Counted from the stretch's first letter, positions 39,794-49,462 are shown. The stretch: 64,000 bases of DNA from Sphingomonas piscis (GCF_011300455.1 NZ_CP049869.1:186001-250000), one strand, 5' to 3'. Notes: generated from the sequence alone by a model not told the origin. A program made the numbers and translations.

Positions 39794-40578
39794 ATGGCGG
39801 GTGGGTTCTTCACGGCAATCGCGGCAGCGACCCTGGCGCTTGGGCAGCCGGCGACGACACGCCCGGCGATTGCCCACCCGGCCCTCTGGGCTGTTCAGGA
39901 TGAAGACACCACCATCTACCTGTTCGGGACCTTTCACGCGCTTGACGAGCGCAGCGACTGGTTCCGCGACGACGTCCGTGCCGCCTTCACGATCTCCGAC
40001 GAACTCGTGCTCGAAACCATGCTGCCGCGACTGGAGCGTACAGCACCGCTGGCGCCGCGAATCAGCATCGCGCCGAGCGCAAACTTCCTTGGCGCGGCCC
40101 GCATGGCGGTTCATGCCGGGCAGGATCGTGGCCTGGACGTGCGCAAGGGTGCCGACATGGTTCTCAGGCGCGCGGCCGATGACGCCGGCAAGCCTGTTCG
40201 CGCTCTTGAGACGGTCCAGTTCCAGCTCGGCATGCTCACCCGCATGGCAGGGCCGCGGACTCGGACCGGAGCACCGCTCGTGATGGATGATTTCGTCAGG
40301 GCGAAGATGGCGGGCATCATCACCGATATGCAGGGTGCCTGGGAAAGCGGCGACCAGCGCATCTTCACCGCAATGCTGGGCCAGATGCGGCAAACCTCCC
40401 CGGCAATTACCGCGCCATGTTTCCGGAGCGGAACGCCCGCTGGGCGGACTGGATCGTCGATCGGATGGCGGCGCCGGGTGTGGTGTTCGTGGCGGTCGGC
40501 GCGGCGCATTTTGCCGGCTCCGATAGCGTGCTCGCCAATTTGAAAGCCCAAGGACTGTCGCCAAGGCGCCTCAACTAG
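39794..40578 (+). pseudogene. TraB/GumN family paralogue, apparent frameshift
   Basis: It starts MAGGFFTAIAAATLALGQ (signal peptide) and has ALWAVQDEDTTIYLFGTFHAL, the first TraB motif. The frame is normal up to GQMRQTSP, then becomes Arg-rich and stops at 40543. Another frame continues as NYRAMFPERNARWADWI and VVFVAVGAAHFAGSDSVL, the expected C-terminal motif, to a stop at 40576-40578. One extra G in the GG at 40402-40403 restores about 261 residues. Probably an intact duplicate of the upstream gene with a sequence error. Confidence 0.78.
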
Positions 40579-40696
40579 GCGCCGCGGCCCGTCCAACCTT
40601 GCTTCGTCGGCCCTTTTACCCTAGGGCGCACAGCTTGTCCGGCCATGGTCATCCCTGGAGGCGTGGCGGGCATCAAAAGAACCGGAGTATATACTG

Positions 40697-41359
40697 ATGA
40701 GCGAACAGCTGACGCTGCCCGCCGAAGCGCGCGAACGGGCTGGCAAGGGAGCCTCCCGTGCACTGCGCCGCGATGGCCGGGTACCCGCCGTGATCTACGG
40801 CGACAAGAAAGACCCAGTTTCCATCCACGTCGAGGAAAAGCTTCTCTCCAAGATGCTTTCCACCGGCCACTTCATGAACTCGGTCGTGATGATCGACGCC
40901 GGCGGAGCGACCCATCGCACGCTGCCGAAGGACGTCACCTTCCACCCGGTGACCAGCCGTCCAATCCACGTCGACTTCCTCCGCATTGGCGAGCACAGCA
41001 AGGTGCACGTCAACGTGCCCGTGCGCTTCGACAATGAAGAGGCCTCGCCGGGAATCAAGCGCGGCGGCGTCCTCAACATCGTTCGCCACGAGCTGGACTT
41101 GGTGTGCGACGCGGCAGAGATCCCGGAAGAGATCCACATCGACCTGACCGGTCTCGAGATCGGCGATTCCATTCACATTTCCGCGATCCAGCTGCCCAAG
41201 GGCTCCGAGTCCGGGATCACCGATCGTGATTTCACCATCGCGACGCTGGTTGCTCCGTCGGCCCTCAAGTCCGACGAAGGCGACACCGAGACGCCGGCTG
41301 CGGACGCGGTTCCGACCGTTGGCGGCAACCAGGGCGACGAGACTGACGGCGACGCCTAA
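40697..41359 (+). CDS. rplY: 50S ribosomal protein L25/general stress protein Ctc
   Basis: 220 residues, the long (CTC) form. The N-terminal L25 domain has [24 protein letters not shown] and [16 protein letters not shown]; a TL5/Ctc C-terminal beta domain follows ([20 protein letters not shown]), with an acidic tail. It binds 5S rRNA. It precedes pth, the usual order. Confidence 0.95.
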   Translation: MSEQLTLPAEARERAGKGASRALRRDGRVPAVIYGDKKDPVSIHVEEKLLSKMLSTGHFMNSVVMIDAGGATHRTLPKDVTFHPVTSRPIHVDFLRIGEHSKVHVNVPVRFDNEEASPGIKRGGVLNIVRHELDLVCDAAEIPEEIHIDLTGLEIGDSIHISAIQLPKGSESGITDRDFTIATLVAPSALKSDEGDTETPAADAVPTVGGNQGDETDGDA

Positions 41360-41381
41360 GTCACTTCGACACGAACAGGAA

Positions 41382-41418
41382 CCGCTCGTTCGAAAGGACG
41401 GGCGGTTTCTTTTTGCCC
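41382..41418 (+). terminator. Hairpin after rplY
   Basis: AACCGC(T/C) and GGGCGGTT arms enclose TCGTTCGAAAGGAC, followed by TTCTTTTT. It is a good rho-independent terminator in the rplY-pth gap, so pth may depend on partial read-through or its own promoter. Confidence 0.6.
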
Positions 41419-41441
41419 GCCGCTCACGCTAGGAGCCGCAC

Positions 41442-42013
41442 ATGCAAATTTGGGTCGGCCTTGGAAATCCCGGCACGCAATATGCGCTGCACCGGCACAA
41501 TGTCGGCTTCATGGTTGCCGACATCCTCGCTGAGGTTCACGGCTTCTCCCTTGGTCGAAGAAATTTCGAAGCCTCGTCAGCGAAGGCCGGATCGGCCGAG
41601 GCAAGGTCCTGCTCATGAAGCCGCAGACCTATATGAACGACAGTGGCGACGCGGTTCGGCAGGCGCTCGCCTTTTACAAGCTCGGCACCGACGCCCTCAC
41701 CGTCATCCATGATGAGCTCGATCTCGCGCCGATGAAGGTCAAGGTTCGCGTGGGCGGCGGCTTGGCCGGCCACAACGGCCTTCGTTCGATCGACAAGCAT
41801 TTGGGTCCCGACTTCCGCCGTATGCGGGTCGGCATCGGTCATCCCGGCCACAAGGACCGGGTCACCGGCCATGTGCTGGGCAATTACGCCAAGTCGGAGA
41901 TGGAGCCCCTGTCCGACCTGCTCGGCGCCATTGCCGCCGAGGCCGACTGGCTCGCCGACGGCGACGACGCGCGCTTCATGAGCGAGGTCGCCCGCCGGCT
42001 TCACGACGACTAA
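41442..42013 (+). pseudogene. pth: Peptidyl-tRNA hydrolase, apparent frameshift
   Basis: ATG at 41442 behind AGGAG gives [20 protein letters not shown], the Pth start with its catalytic His region, through ILAEVHGFS. There the frame breaks. Adding one C to the CCC run at 41548-41550 gives [20 protein letters not shown] and joins smoothly to [32 protein letters not shown] and GGGLAGHNGLRSID, ending at 42013. The restored protein is about 190 residues, the usual size. Pth rescues peptidyl-tRNAs and is essential in bacteria studied, so a sequence error is the likely cause. Confidence 0.88.
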
Positions 42014-43938
42014 AAGTCGACGGTCAGCGCGCCCGTCACCTGCCGGTGGTCCCTGGGCGCGTAGAGCCCCGGCCCTGCCCCCAAGGCATCGTTATTGTCG
42101 AACAGGTTGCGGACCTGGACACGGAGGCTCGCGTCCTTACGCGCGAGCTTCAAGCCGTACCGCCCACCTGCGGTCATCGTTGTCCGTGCGGGCAGATAGA
42201 CGCGATTGCTGACCGTCTGCGGCTGCCTGCCCCGCCTGAATATGCCCGCGTCGAGTTGCAGTCCTTTCAGGAAGGGGACGGCCCAATTCACATTGGCGTT
42301 GAGGATATGGGTAGGAAGGCCGAACGGCTTGTCGCCGATCTCGCCGACCGCGTCCGCATTCTTCTCGACCCGCGGTCGAAGAAGCACGCCGCCAAACACT
42401 AGATTGACGTTCTTGACGACCGAGCCGGAGATGGAGAACTCGGCCCCGCGGCTGCGGATCGACCCGACCTGGCCGAACAGGTTGGCCTCGTCATAGCCGA
42501 AATAGGGGCGGCGGAGGTCGAACACACCGACGACCGCCTTGACCCCTTTCGTCAGCGCGAAGCGGACTCCTGCGTCCTTCTGCTTCGTCAAGATGGTCGG
42601 CAGCGGCTCGTTGCGGTTGGCGGCGTTCTGCGGTGCCACCCCGCTCTCCTCCAGCCCCTTGGCAAAGCCCGCATAGACGCTGACGCTCGGCGACAGGATC
42701 ACGGCCGCGGTGCCGTTGTACAGCCACGGCCGCGACCGCGCGTCGGCGGTTGCTTCGTCAGGTATGCGTGTGACCTTGCGGTATCTGGCCCGCGACAGGC
42801 CGAAACTAATTTCGCCGACATCCTTCCACCGCCCGTTGTAGGCTGCGCCGTAGGTCGTCTGCCGGAGCCGCTGACGCGTAAGCTCGCCGAACTCGAAGTC
42901 CGGCTTGGGGGCCGTCACTCGCTCACCCAAGGCGCCGAGGCCGTAGCTGACGACGTCAGAGCCGCCGAACTCGCGCCGCGCGTCGCGCTTGCGCAGACTG
43001 AGGTTGAACAAGTGAAGGCGTGGCCCGTCCAATATGCTGTGGGTAAGGCGAAGCTCGCCGCTTAGCGACCGGTTGCGGGTTTGCGGGTCTGCGATCAGGA
43101 TCCGCTCGCCGCTACCGTCCGGCTGCTGATCGACCAGCAGGTGATTGTAGAGGTGCTTGTTGAATACGCTCGACCGGAAAACGCCGAGGCGAAGCACGGT
43201 GTCTTTCGCCAGTGAGAGGTTACCGAGCAGGCCCATGTTCGTCGTCCGGAAGCGGATGTCGGCCCACTTCGGGCTTTCGTCATGTCCCGCCCGATCGGGA
43301 ATGCCGAGGTAGTCGCCAGCCGGCACGTAGAAGGTGCCCGCCTCGTCGTCATAATCGTTGAACATTGCCCAGAACGGCATAACCTCCAGCTTGTCGGAAG
43401 GCTTCCAGCGCAGCAGCAGGCTTTCCGAATGGGAAAAGCCATCAGTGCCGTTCGGATAGACAGTGCGGCCCGCATTGGCCCCTGCCCTCAGCCCCAGAGT
43501 TCCCGTGATCGGGATCGATCCGTCCACCTCGACGCCCTTGCCGCCCCAACCGTCGCCGTTGATCAGCAGGGATGCGCCGGGCGTGCTGTCCGGCCGGCGG
43601 AGGCGCTGGTCTACAATGCCGCTGGGGGCGACGAATGGATATCCCTGTGCGGAAAGGCCAACCTTGATGCTTACCGAATCCACCAGCAGGTTCTGAAGGT
43701 TGAACGCCGGGTCGAAATAGAGCCCCTCGATCCGGACGTTACCCGCGGCGGTGGGCGAAAATCCTCGCGCCTGCCCCGGCCCGTAAATGCCGATGGCTTC
43801 GCGCCCGACGCTGAACCCGAACGCATCCTCGGCCTGGGTAATGGCATTATCGTCGGTGCGATCCTGCGCAGACGCGGACGAGACCGGGACTGCGGTGATG
43901 AGGAGACACGCGCCACCCGCGCGCAAGATCGGCTTCAT
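42010..43938 (-). CDS. TonB-dependent receptor
   Basis: 642 residues from ATG at 43938 (MKPILRAGGACLLITAVPVSSASAQ), with a signal peptide. A plug-like region has EAIGIYGPGQARGFSPT and NVRIEGLYFD; the barrel follows, with VQVRNLFDNNDALGAGPG and a C-terminal VTGALTVDF ending in Phe. The plug resembles that of siderophore receptors of sphingomonads, but the ligand is not assignable. It sits between pth and ychF, genes that are normally neighbours, together with an oxygenase on the opposite strand. Confidence 0.9.
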   Translation of the reverse strand: MKPILRAGGACLLITAVPVSSASAQDRTDDNAITQAEDAFGFSVGREAIGIYGPGQARGFSPTAAGNVRIEGLYFDPAFNLQNLLVDSVSIKVGLSAQGYPFVAPSGIVDQRLRRPDSTPGASLLINGDGWGGKGVEVDGSIPITGTLGLRAGANAGRTVYPNGTDGFSHSESLLLRWKPSDKLEVMPFWAMFNDYDDEAGTFYVPAGDYLGIPDRAGHDESPKWADIRFRTTNMGLLGNLSLAKDTVLRLGVFRSSVFNKHLYNHLLVDQQPDGSGERILIADPQTRNRSLSGELRLTHSILDGPRLHLFNLSLRKRDARREFGGSDVVSYGLGALGERVTAPKPDFEFGELTRQRLRQTTYGAAYNGRWKDVGEISFGLSRARYRKVTRIPDEATADARSRPWLYNGTAAVILSPSVSVYAGFAKGLEESGVAPQNAANRNEPLPTILTKQKDAGVRFALTKGVKAVVGVFDLRRPYFGYDEANLFGQVGSIRSRGAEFSISGSVVKNVNLVFGGVLLRPRVEKNADAVGEIGDKPFGLPTHILNANVNWAVPFLKGLQLDAGIFRRGRQPQTVSNRVYLPARTTMTAGGRYGLKLARKDASLRVQVRNLFDNNDALGAGPGLYAPRDHRQVTGALTVDF

Positions 43939-44106
43939 TGGCTTGCCCCTGTTTGCAGCGGCAGCAGGGCCCCTCAACCCATCCACCGGTGATGAGATAA
44001 TTGTCCCGGGCCAGCCGCCACGTCGCTTCACCTTCTGCGAACGCGCCTGTTTGCTCGACGGCGTGAGGGCATTGGAGTTGCCCCGTTGCAGCCCTAAAGC
44101 GGCATC
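43939..44106. promoter_or_regulatory. Divergent promoter region receptor / oxygenase
   Basis: 168 bp between divergent starts. It includes an AT-richer segment GATGAGATAATTGTCCCGG near 43991-44009 that could be part of a promoter or an iron-responsive operator, but no clear Fur or RirA box is seen. Confidence 0.3.
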
Positions 44107-44694
44107 ATGCCGACACGGGCCCTCTTCGTCACCCGCCTCTACGAGGCCGATCTGGATGCCGATGTGGGTGAGCTCGCCGCGTCGATAAGGGCGTTGGCGG
44201 CGGACGACGCAGCGGGCCGGCAGTGGAGCCGGGAGCATCGCTATCCCGGCTACACCAGCTACGCCTCGCTCAACGATTTACCCCGCCGCGACCCGGTGAT
44301 CGCGGACGTTGGCCGAGCCCTTAACCGGCACGCAGCTCTATTCGCCCGGGATCTTGCCTGGACGACCAAGCCGAAGATGGACAGCCTGTGGGTCAACCTG
44401 CTGCGCGGCGCCGGACACCATAGTGCGCACATTCATCCGCACAGCAGCCTTTCCGGAACCTTTTACGTCGAGGTTCCGGAAGGGTCGGGCGCCATCCGCT
44501 TCGAAGATCCCCGCCTGCCGATGATGATGGCCGCGCCGACCAGAGCGGCGGACGCACCGGAGGAACAGCGGCCGTTCGTCACCGTGGAGCCCCGCCCCGG
44601 CCTCCTGCTCCTATGGGAAAGCTGGCTACGGCACGAGGTGCTGCCCGGCAAAGGCAAGGGTGAGAGGCTCAGCATCAGCTTCAATTTCGCGTGA
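44107..44694 (+). CDS. Putative 2-oxoglutarate/Fe(II)-dependent oxygenase
   Basis: 195 residues. It matches the pattern of the TIGR02466-type putative 2OG-Fe(II) oxygenases: SLWVNLLRGAGHHSAHIHPH and SGTFYVEVPEGSGAIRFEDPR carry the first iron-ligand His region, and LLLWESWLRHEV with ERLSISFNF carries the distal His and the 2OG-binding Arg/Ser. Substrate unknown. Divergent from the TonB receptor, which suggests but does not prove linked regulation. Confidence 0.8.
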   Translation: MPTRALFVTRLYEADLDADVGELAASIRALAADDAAGRQWSREHRYPGYTSYASLNDLPRRDPVIADVGRALNRHAALFARDLAWTTKPKMDSLWVNLLRGAGHHSAHIHPHSSLSGTFYVEVPEGSGAIRFEDPRLPMMMAAPTRAADAPEEQRPFVTVEPRPGLLLLWESWLRHEVLPGKGKGERLSISFNFA

Positions 44695-44737
44695 CGCGCC
44701 GCTAAGCGGCTCACGAACATCTTTCCAAGGACATCTT

Positions 44738-45838
44738 ATGGGCTTCCGCTGCGGCATTGTCGGCCTGCCGAACGTCGGCAAATCCACCCTTTTTAACGCG
44801 CTAACCGAAACGGCTGCCGCGCAAGCCGCCAACTATCCCTTCTGCACGATCGAACCGAACGTCGGCCGCGTTGCCGTTCCCGACGAGCGCCTTCGCGCAA
44901 TCGCCGAGATTGCGAAGTCGGCCAACGTCATTGAAACGCAGATCGAGTTCGTCGACATCGCCGGCCTCGTCCGTGGTGCCGCCCAGGGAGAGGGCCTCGG
45001 CAACCAGTTTCTCGCCAACATTCGTGAGGTGGACGCCATCGTTCACGTGCTGCGCTGTTTCGAGGGCGGGGACGTCACCCACGTCGAAGGCCGCGTCGAC
45101 CCGATCGCGGACGCCGAGACGGTCGAGACCGAACTGATGCTTGCCGACCTCGACAGCCTGGAGCGCCGCGTCCCCAACCTCGCCAAGAAAGCTCAGCAGG
45201 GCGACAAGGAGGCGAAGGTCGAAGCTTCCGTGCTCGGGCAAGCGCTGGAGCTTCTGCGTCAGTCGAGGCCGGCACGCCTGACCCAGCCAAAGGATGCGGA
45301 AGAGGAGAAGGCCCTCAGCCGTGCGCAGCTACTAACCGCCAAGCCGGTCCTCTACGTCTGCAACGTCGACGAAAGCGATGCGGCAAACGGCAACGACCTC
45401 TCCGCCCGTGTTTTTGAAAAGGTAGCCGCCGAGGGTGCGAAGGCGGTCGTCGTCTCTGCGGCGATCGAAGCGGAGATCGTCACTCTCGACCCCGAAGACC
45501 GCGCAGCCTTCCTCAGCGACCTTGGATTGGAGGAGACCGGACTCGCCCGCGTCATTCGCGCCGGTTACGAACTGCTCGGTCTCATCACCTTCTTCACCGC
45601 GGGACCTAAGGAGTCGCGTGCCTGGACGGTCGAGCGCGGCTCAAAGGCGCCGCAGGCCGCCGGCGCCATTCACTCCGACTTCGAGCGCGGGTTCATCCGC
45701 GCCGAGACGATCGCCTATGACGACTTCGTGAAATTTGGCGGAGAGGCCGGCGCTCGTGACGCCGGAAAGCTGCGCGCCGAGGGCAAGGAATACGTCACCC
45801 AGGACGGGGACGTGATGCTGTTCCGCTTCAACGTTTAA
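44738..45838 (+). CDS. ychF: Redox-regulated ATPase YchF (Obg family)
   Basis: 366 residues from ATG at 44738. G1 is [18 protein letters not shown]3 [17 protein letters not shown]; the G4-like NVDE motif replaces NKxD, which gives the family its ATP preference. The C-terminal TGS domain ends [14 protein letters not shown]. YchF binds ribosomes and modulates stress responses. The upstream in-frame extension overlaps the oxygenase gene and is rejected. Confidence 0.96.
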   Translation: MGFRCGIVGLPNVGKSTLFNALTETAAAQAANYPFCTIEPNVGRVAVPDERLRAIAEIAKSANVIETQIEFVDIAGLVRGAAQGEGLGNQFLANIREVDAIVHVLRCFEGGDVTHVEGRVDPIADAETVETELMLADLDSLERRVPNLAKKAQQGDKEAKVEASVLGQALELLRQSRPARLTQPKDAEEEKALSRAQLLTAKPVLYVCNVDESDAANGNDLSARVFEKVAAEGAKAVVVSAAIEAEIVTLDPEDRAAFLSDLGLEETGLARVIRAGYELLGLITFFTAGPKESRAWTVERGSKAPQAAGAIHSDFERGFIRAETIAYDDFVKFGGEAGARDAGKLRAEGKEYVTQDGDVMLFRFNV

Positions 45839-45839
45839 A

Positions 45840-45869
45840 GAGAGGCGCCGCTTCGAGCGACGCCTCTCC
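45840..45869. terminator. Convergent hairpin terminator after ychF
   Basis: GAGAGGCG and CGCCTCTC arms enclose a second small stem GCT-TCG-AGC. TTTAAA follows on the minus strand, TAAAG on the plus strand. It probably serves ychF and the convergent lipoprotein gene. Confidence 0.6.
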
Positions 45870-45875
45870 TAAAGA

Positions 45876-46451
45876 TCAGTCGTTGCGGTCGCGACGGTTT
45901 TCGCGGCGCAGCTGCCGACGCTCGGTCCGCGCGGTGCCGCGATACTCACGGCGCTCGGTCCGGACCCGCTCACGCGCGGTGTCCCGCGTGATCTCACCGG
46001 ACCGATAGGCACGGCGGACCTCGCTTACGTCGCGTCGGCGCTCATCCCGCGCACGGCCGATGTCCCCGCGATATTCACGGCGGTTGTCGCGAACTTCACG
46101 CCGGTCCTCGCGCCGGTCCGAGCGGGACTCGGCCATTCGCCGCTCCCAATAGCGGCGCTGCTGTTCGTTCCACTGCTGACGGCGACCGTCGCGTGAGTAA
46201 ACGTAATAGCCGGTGCCCGGGTAGTAATAGTCGTTGTACCAGCCGGAATATTGCGAGCCATAGCCGTAAGACGGATAGCCGTAGCCTGCGTAGCTGCCGT
46301 AATTGCCATAGCCACCGTAGCTGCCGTAGCCGCCATAATACGGATCGCCGTAACCGACGCCGAGGCCGCCGTAGGGATATCCGGCACATGCAGAAAGACC
46401 GAGCGAGGCGGCAATCACCAGGCCGGCTGAGCGAAGACGGGACGCAAACAT
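45876..46451 (-). CDS. Gly/Tyr-rich lipoprotein with Arg-rich tail
   Basis: 191 residues from ATG at 46451. A lipoprotein signal MFASRLRSAGLVIAASLGLSAC is followed by a low-complexity Gly-Tyr-Ser segment (about 25-85, built on YGGYG/YGSY) and then a very basic region (about 90-191) dense in Arg, Glu and Asp, likely an extended helix. No enzyme motif. It may bind an anionic envelope component such as LPS, but that is only inference. Confidence 0.75.
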   Translation of the reverse strand: MFASRLRSAGLVIAASLGLSACAGYPYGGLGVGYGDPYYGGYGSYGGYGNYGSYAGYGYPSYGYGSQYSGWYNDYYYPGTGYYVYSRDGRRQQWNEQQRRYWERRMAESRSDRREDRREVRDNRREYRGDIGRARDERRRDVSEVRRAYRSGEITRDTARERVRTERREYRGTARTERRQLRRENRRDRND

Positions 46452-46474
46452 ACAGAGCTCTCCAAGCTGAAATC

Positions 46475-47110
46475 TCAAGGAAGATCAGCTTCTTGTCTTG
46501 AACGCCGAGTGAATGGCCATTTCTGGAGCTGAAGCGCCCGGACGAAGAGCAGGACCCACAAGGCTCCAAATGACCAGCCGCCGACCACGTCGCTCGGCCA
46601 ATGCACGCCGAGCATCGGCCGGCTCATGCCCACCAGCAAGGATCCAACCAATGCGAATGCCACCGCCGTCCGACGATGCTCCCGGGGCGCCACGAACAGG
46701 GCGAGCGCAAGGAACACGATCATGGAATTGGCGGTGTGCGCGCTCGGAAAGGACAGGCTTCGAACGGTTACCAGATGCTCCTCGCCGTCCGGCCGCATCC
46801 GGCCGACGGCCTGCTTCTGGATCAGGATGAGAAGACGGCCGGACAGGGTCACCGCTGCAAACAGCAGGGCATCGCGGTGCCGCCCGCGAAGCAACAGCCA
46901 GGCGGTAACCGCCGCCACCGCAACAACCATCGTCTGCCACTCCCCCACCAGAGTCAGCAGGTGGGCCGCCCCTGACAGCAGCGGGGAAGGGCCGACGTAG
47001 ACGGCCGAAAGCAATTGCCGGTCCAGGGTGCCGGTCCCGAACGCCATCATGGCGATCCAGGTGAAGAGCAGTACCAGCAGTAAGAGAGTGGGTAGTAGCT
47101 TGCGGATCAC
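46475..47110 (-). CDS. PAP2-family phosphatase, membrane-bound
   Basis: 211 residues with about six membrane helices. The complete lipid phosphatase signature is present: KQAVGRMRP (KX6RP), SFPSAHTAN (PSGH-type) and SRPMLGVHWPSD (SRX5HX3D). It would hydrolyse a lipid pyrophosphate or phosphatidate at the periplasmic face, such as undecaprenyl pyrophosphate. It is followed closely by the Gly/Tyr-rich lipoprotein gene. Confidence 0.9.
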   Translation of the reverse strand: MIRKLLPTLLLLVLLFTWIAMMAFGTGTLDRQLLSAVYVGPSPLLSGAAHLLTLVGEWQTMVVAVAAVTAWLLLRGRHRDALLFAAVTLSGRLLILIQKQAVGRMRPDGEEHLVTVRSLSFPSAHTANSMIVFLALALFVAPREHRRTAVAFALVGSLLVGMSRPMLGVHWPSDVVGGWSFGALWVLLFVRALQLQKWPFTRRSRQEADLP

Positions 47111-47156
47111 TGCCCGTCGACGAACGAGCGGGTGATTTGCTCCGGCAAAGACAAGG

Positions 47157-47176
47157 TCGGGAGCCGAAGCTCCCGA
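47157..47176 (-). terminator. Hairpin downstream of petABC
   Basis: TCGGGAGC-CGAA-GCTCCCGA, an 8-bp stem with a tetraloop, lies just after the cytochrome c1 stop codon. The T-tract is poor (CCTTGTCTTT), so it is a weak terminator. Confidence 0.45.
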
Positions 47177-47181
47177 TCCTC

Positions 47182-48129
47182 TTAGCCGGCGATGCCGGAC
47201 TCGTCCTTCGCGGCGCGGCTCTTCGCCTGGTTCTCCGCCTCGAGCGGCCCGGTCACGCGAACCTTCCGCTTCGCCTCTGCCCAGATCTCACGATAGGCGA
47301 GATAGCCCAGGAAGCTGCCAACCAGCAGGAACAGCACGGTGACGATACCGATCCGGTGGCGATTCTCCAGCTTCGGCTCCGCAGTCCATACCAGGAAGGC
47401 AGAGACGTCCTTTGCCATCTGGTCGACCGTCGGCGCAGGGTTGCCCTCAGCATAGGTGACCTGACCGTCGCTGACGATCGGCTGCGGCATCGCGATGTTT
47501 AGGTTCGGGAAGTAAGGGTTGAAGTGCAGGCCCTCCGGCGTCTTCGCCGACGGGAACTCCTTCAACAGTTCCTGACCCTTCTCGTTCTTGTAGCCCTGCT
47601 GGTTGGTGTAGCCGGTCAGCAGCGAATAGACGTAGGCGGCACCGCCCTCGCGCGCTTTGGTCATCAGCGACAGGTCGGGCGGATAAGCGTTATTGTTCGC
47701 AGCCCTGCCCGCGGTCTCGTTGGCATAAGGGCTCGGGAAACGGTCCGATGGAATCGCCTTGCGCGTCGCAGCCTCACCCGTTTCCGGGTTCACCGACGGC
47801 ACTTCGATCGCCCAGTCGGATGCGATCTTCTTGATCGCATTCTCGCTGTAGCCGAGCGCCGCAAGGTCGCGGAAAGCGACCTGGTGCAGTCCGTGACAGG
47901 CCGCGCAGACTTCCTTGTACACCTGGAAGCCGCGCTGCAGCTGCGCCTTGTCATACTTGCCGAACGGCCCGTTGCTGGCGAGCGCCAGATGCTTGGGATG
48001 CTTGTGGAACTCGTGCTCGGCGGACCTTTCCGGCTCCGAGCTCAGAAAGGTGCTGACCGTGTTGAACCCGGAGATGAGCAGCACGCCTGCGAAGGCGGCG
48101 CCGATGAGCCCGAGGATGAAGCGAAGCAT
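47182..48129 (-). CDS. petC: Cytochrome c1 of the bc1 complex
   Basis: 315 residues from ATG at 48129 (MLRFILGLIGAAF). The haem c motif is VCAACHGLHQVAFRDL, and the probable axial Met lies in NIAMPQPIVSDGQ. A C-terminal anchor (IGIVTVLFLLVGSFLGYLAY) holds it in the membrane. It carries electrons from the Rieske protein to soluble cytochrome c. Last gene of petABC. Confidence 0.95.
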   Translation of the reverse strand: MLRFILGLIGAAFAGVLLISGFNTVSTFLSSEPERSAEHEFHKHPKHLALASNGPFGKYDKAQLQRGFQVYKEVCAACHGLHQVAFRDLAALGYSENAIKKIASDWAIEVPSVNPETGEAATRKAIPSDRFPSPYANETAGRAANNNAYPPDLSLMTKAREGGAAYVYSLLTGYTNQQGYKNEKGQELLKEFPSAKTPEGLHFNPYFPNLNIAMPQPIVSDGQVTYAEGNPAPTVDQMAKDVSAFLVWTAEPKLENRHRIGIVTVLFLLVGSFLGYLAYREIWAEAKRKVRVTGPLEAENQAKSRAAKDESGIAG

Positions 48130-48145
48130 GTTTCTCAAAACCCTC

Positions 48146-49462
48146 TTAGTGCGCGGCGGCCGCAGCGGTGGAACCCGGACCGGCCGGGGCGCCCGCAGGA
48201 GCGCTTTCAGCCTTTTCGCCGTGAAGCACGGACTCGCTGATCGACGTCGGCAGCGGCAGCGGCGTCTCGATCCTCGAGATGATCGGCAGAATGATCAGGA
48301 AGTGCGCGAAGTAGTAGGCTGACGCGATCTGCGAGAGGCCCACATAGAACGGAGTCGCCTCCGCACCGCCGCACCAGCCGAGGATCAGCACGTCGGCGAC
48401 GAGGATCCAGAAGAAGCGCTTGAACAGCGGGCGGTAATGGCCCGAGCGCACCGGCGACTTGTCGATCCAGGTGAGGAAGAAGAGCAGGACGATGGAGAAG
48501 AACATCGCCAGCACGCCCCACAGTTTCGCGGGCAGGATGAAGTCCACCGTGAAGGCGCGAAGGATCGCGTAGAAGGGCCAGAAATACCATTCCGGAACGA
48601 TGTGCGCCGGGGTCGCCAGCGGGTTCGCCGGGATGTAATTGTCGGCATGACCCAGATAGTTGGGCGCAAAGAAGGTGACGATCACGTAGACGGTCAGGAA
48701 CGCACCGGCGAACCAGCCATCCTTGGCCGTGTAGAACGGATGGAACGGCAGCGTGTCCTTTTCCGTCTTCACGTCGACGCCGGTCGGGTTGCTCGACCCT
48801 GGAATGTGCAGCGCCCAGATGTGCAGGATAGTGACGCCCGCGATCACGAACGGCAGAAGATAATGAAGCGAGAAGAAGCGGGTCAGCGCCGCCTGGTCCG
48901 GCGCATAGCCGCCAAGCAGGAAGACGCGCAGCGGCTCACCGACGATCGGGAAAGCCGAGAAGAAGCCGGTGATGACCTGCGCGCCCCAGTAGCTCATCTG
49001 CCCCCAGGGAAGCACATAGCCCATGAACGCGGTCGCCATCATCAGCAGATAGATGACGAGGCCAAGCATCCAGACCAGCTCGCGCGGCGCCTTGTAGCTT
49101 CCGTAGAACAGGCCGCGGAAGATGTGGATGTAGACCGCGATGAAGAAGAAGCTTGCGCCGTTGGCGTGAGCGTAGCGAAGCAGCCAGCCGCCGTTGACGT
49201 CGCGCATGATGTGCTCGACCGAGTTGAAGGCCTGGTCGGCGCTTGCGAAATACCACATCGCAAGCACGATGCCGGTGGCGATCTGGATGGTCAGGAAGAT
49301 GCCGGCGAGGACGCCGAAATTCCAGAAATAGTTGAGGTTCCGCGGCACCGGATAGCCGCCGCCGATCGCGCCATAGACCAGCCGCGGAAGCGGCAGGCGC
49401 TCGTCGAACCAGCGGGCCAGCGGATGCTTGGGTTCGTAGGGTTTCGCCCAGGAAAAGCTCAT
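48146..49462 (-). CDS. petB: Cytochrome b of the bc1 complex
   Basis: 438 residues, eight membrane helices expected. Haem-ligand His pairs lie in RYAHANGASFFFIAVYIHIF and HYLLPFVIAGVTILHIWALH. The Qo-site PEWY motif is in IVPEWYFWPFYAI. It ends with an Ala/Gly/Pro-rich tail. Core quinol oxidase subunit of complex III. Confidence 0.97.
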   Translation of the reverse strand: MSFSWAKPYEPKHPLARWFDERLPLPRLVYGAIGGGYPVPRNLNYFWNFGVLAGIFLTIQIATGIVLAMWYFASADQAFNSVEHIMRDVNGGWLLRYAHANGASFFFIAVYIHIFRGLFYGSYKAPRELVWMLGLVIYLLMMATAFMGYVLPWGQMSYWGAQVITGFFSAFPIVGEPLRVFLLGGYAPDQAALTRFFSLHYLLPFVIAGVTILHIWALHIPGSSNPTGVDVKTEKDTLPFHPFYTAKDGWFAGAFLTVYVIVTFFAPNYLGHADNYIPANPLATPAHIVPEWYFWPFYAILRAFTVDFILPAKLWGVLAMFFSIVLLFFLTWIDKSPVRSGHYRPLFKRFFWILVADVLILGWCGGAEATPFYVGLSQIASAYYFAHFLIILPIISRIETPLPLPTSISESVLHGEKAESAPAGAPAGPGSTAAAAAH

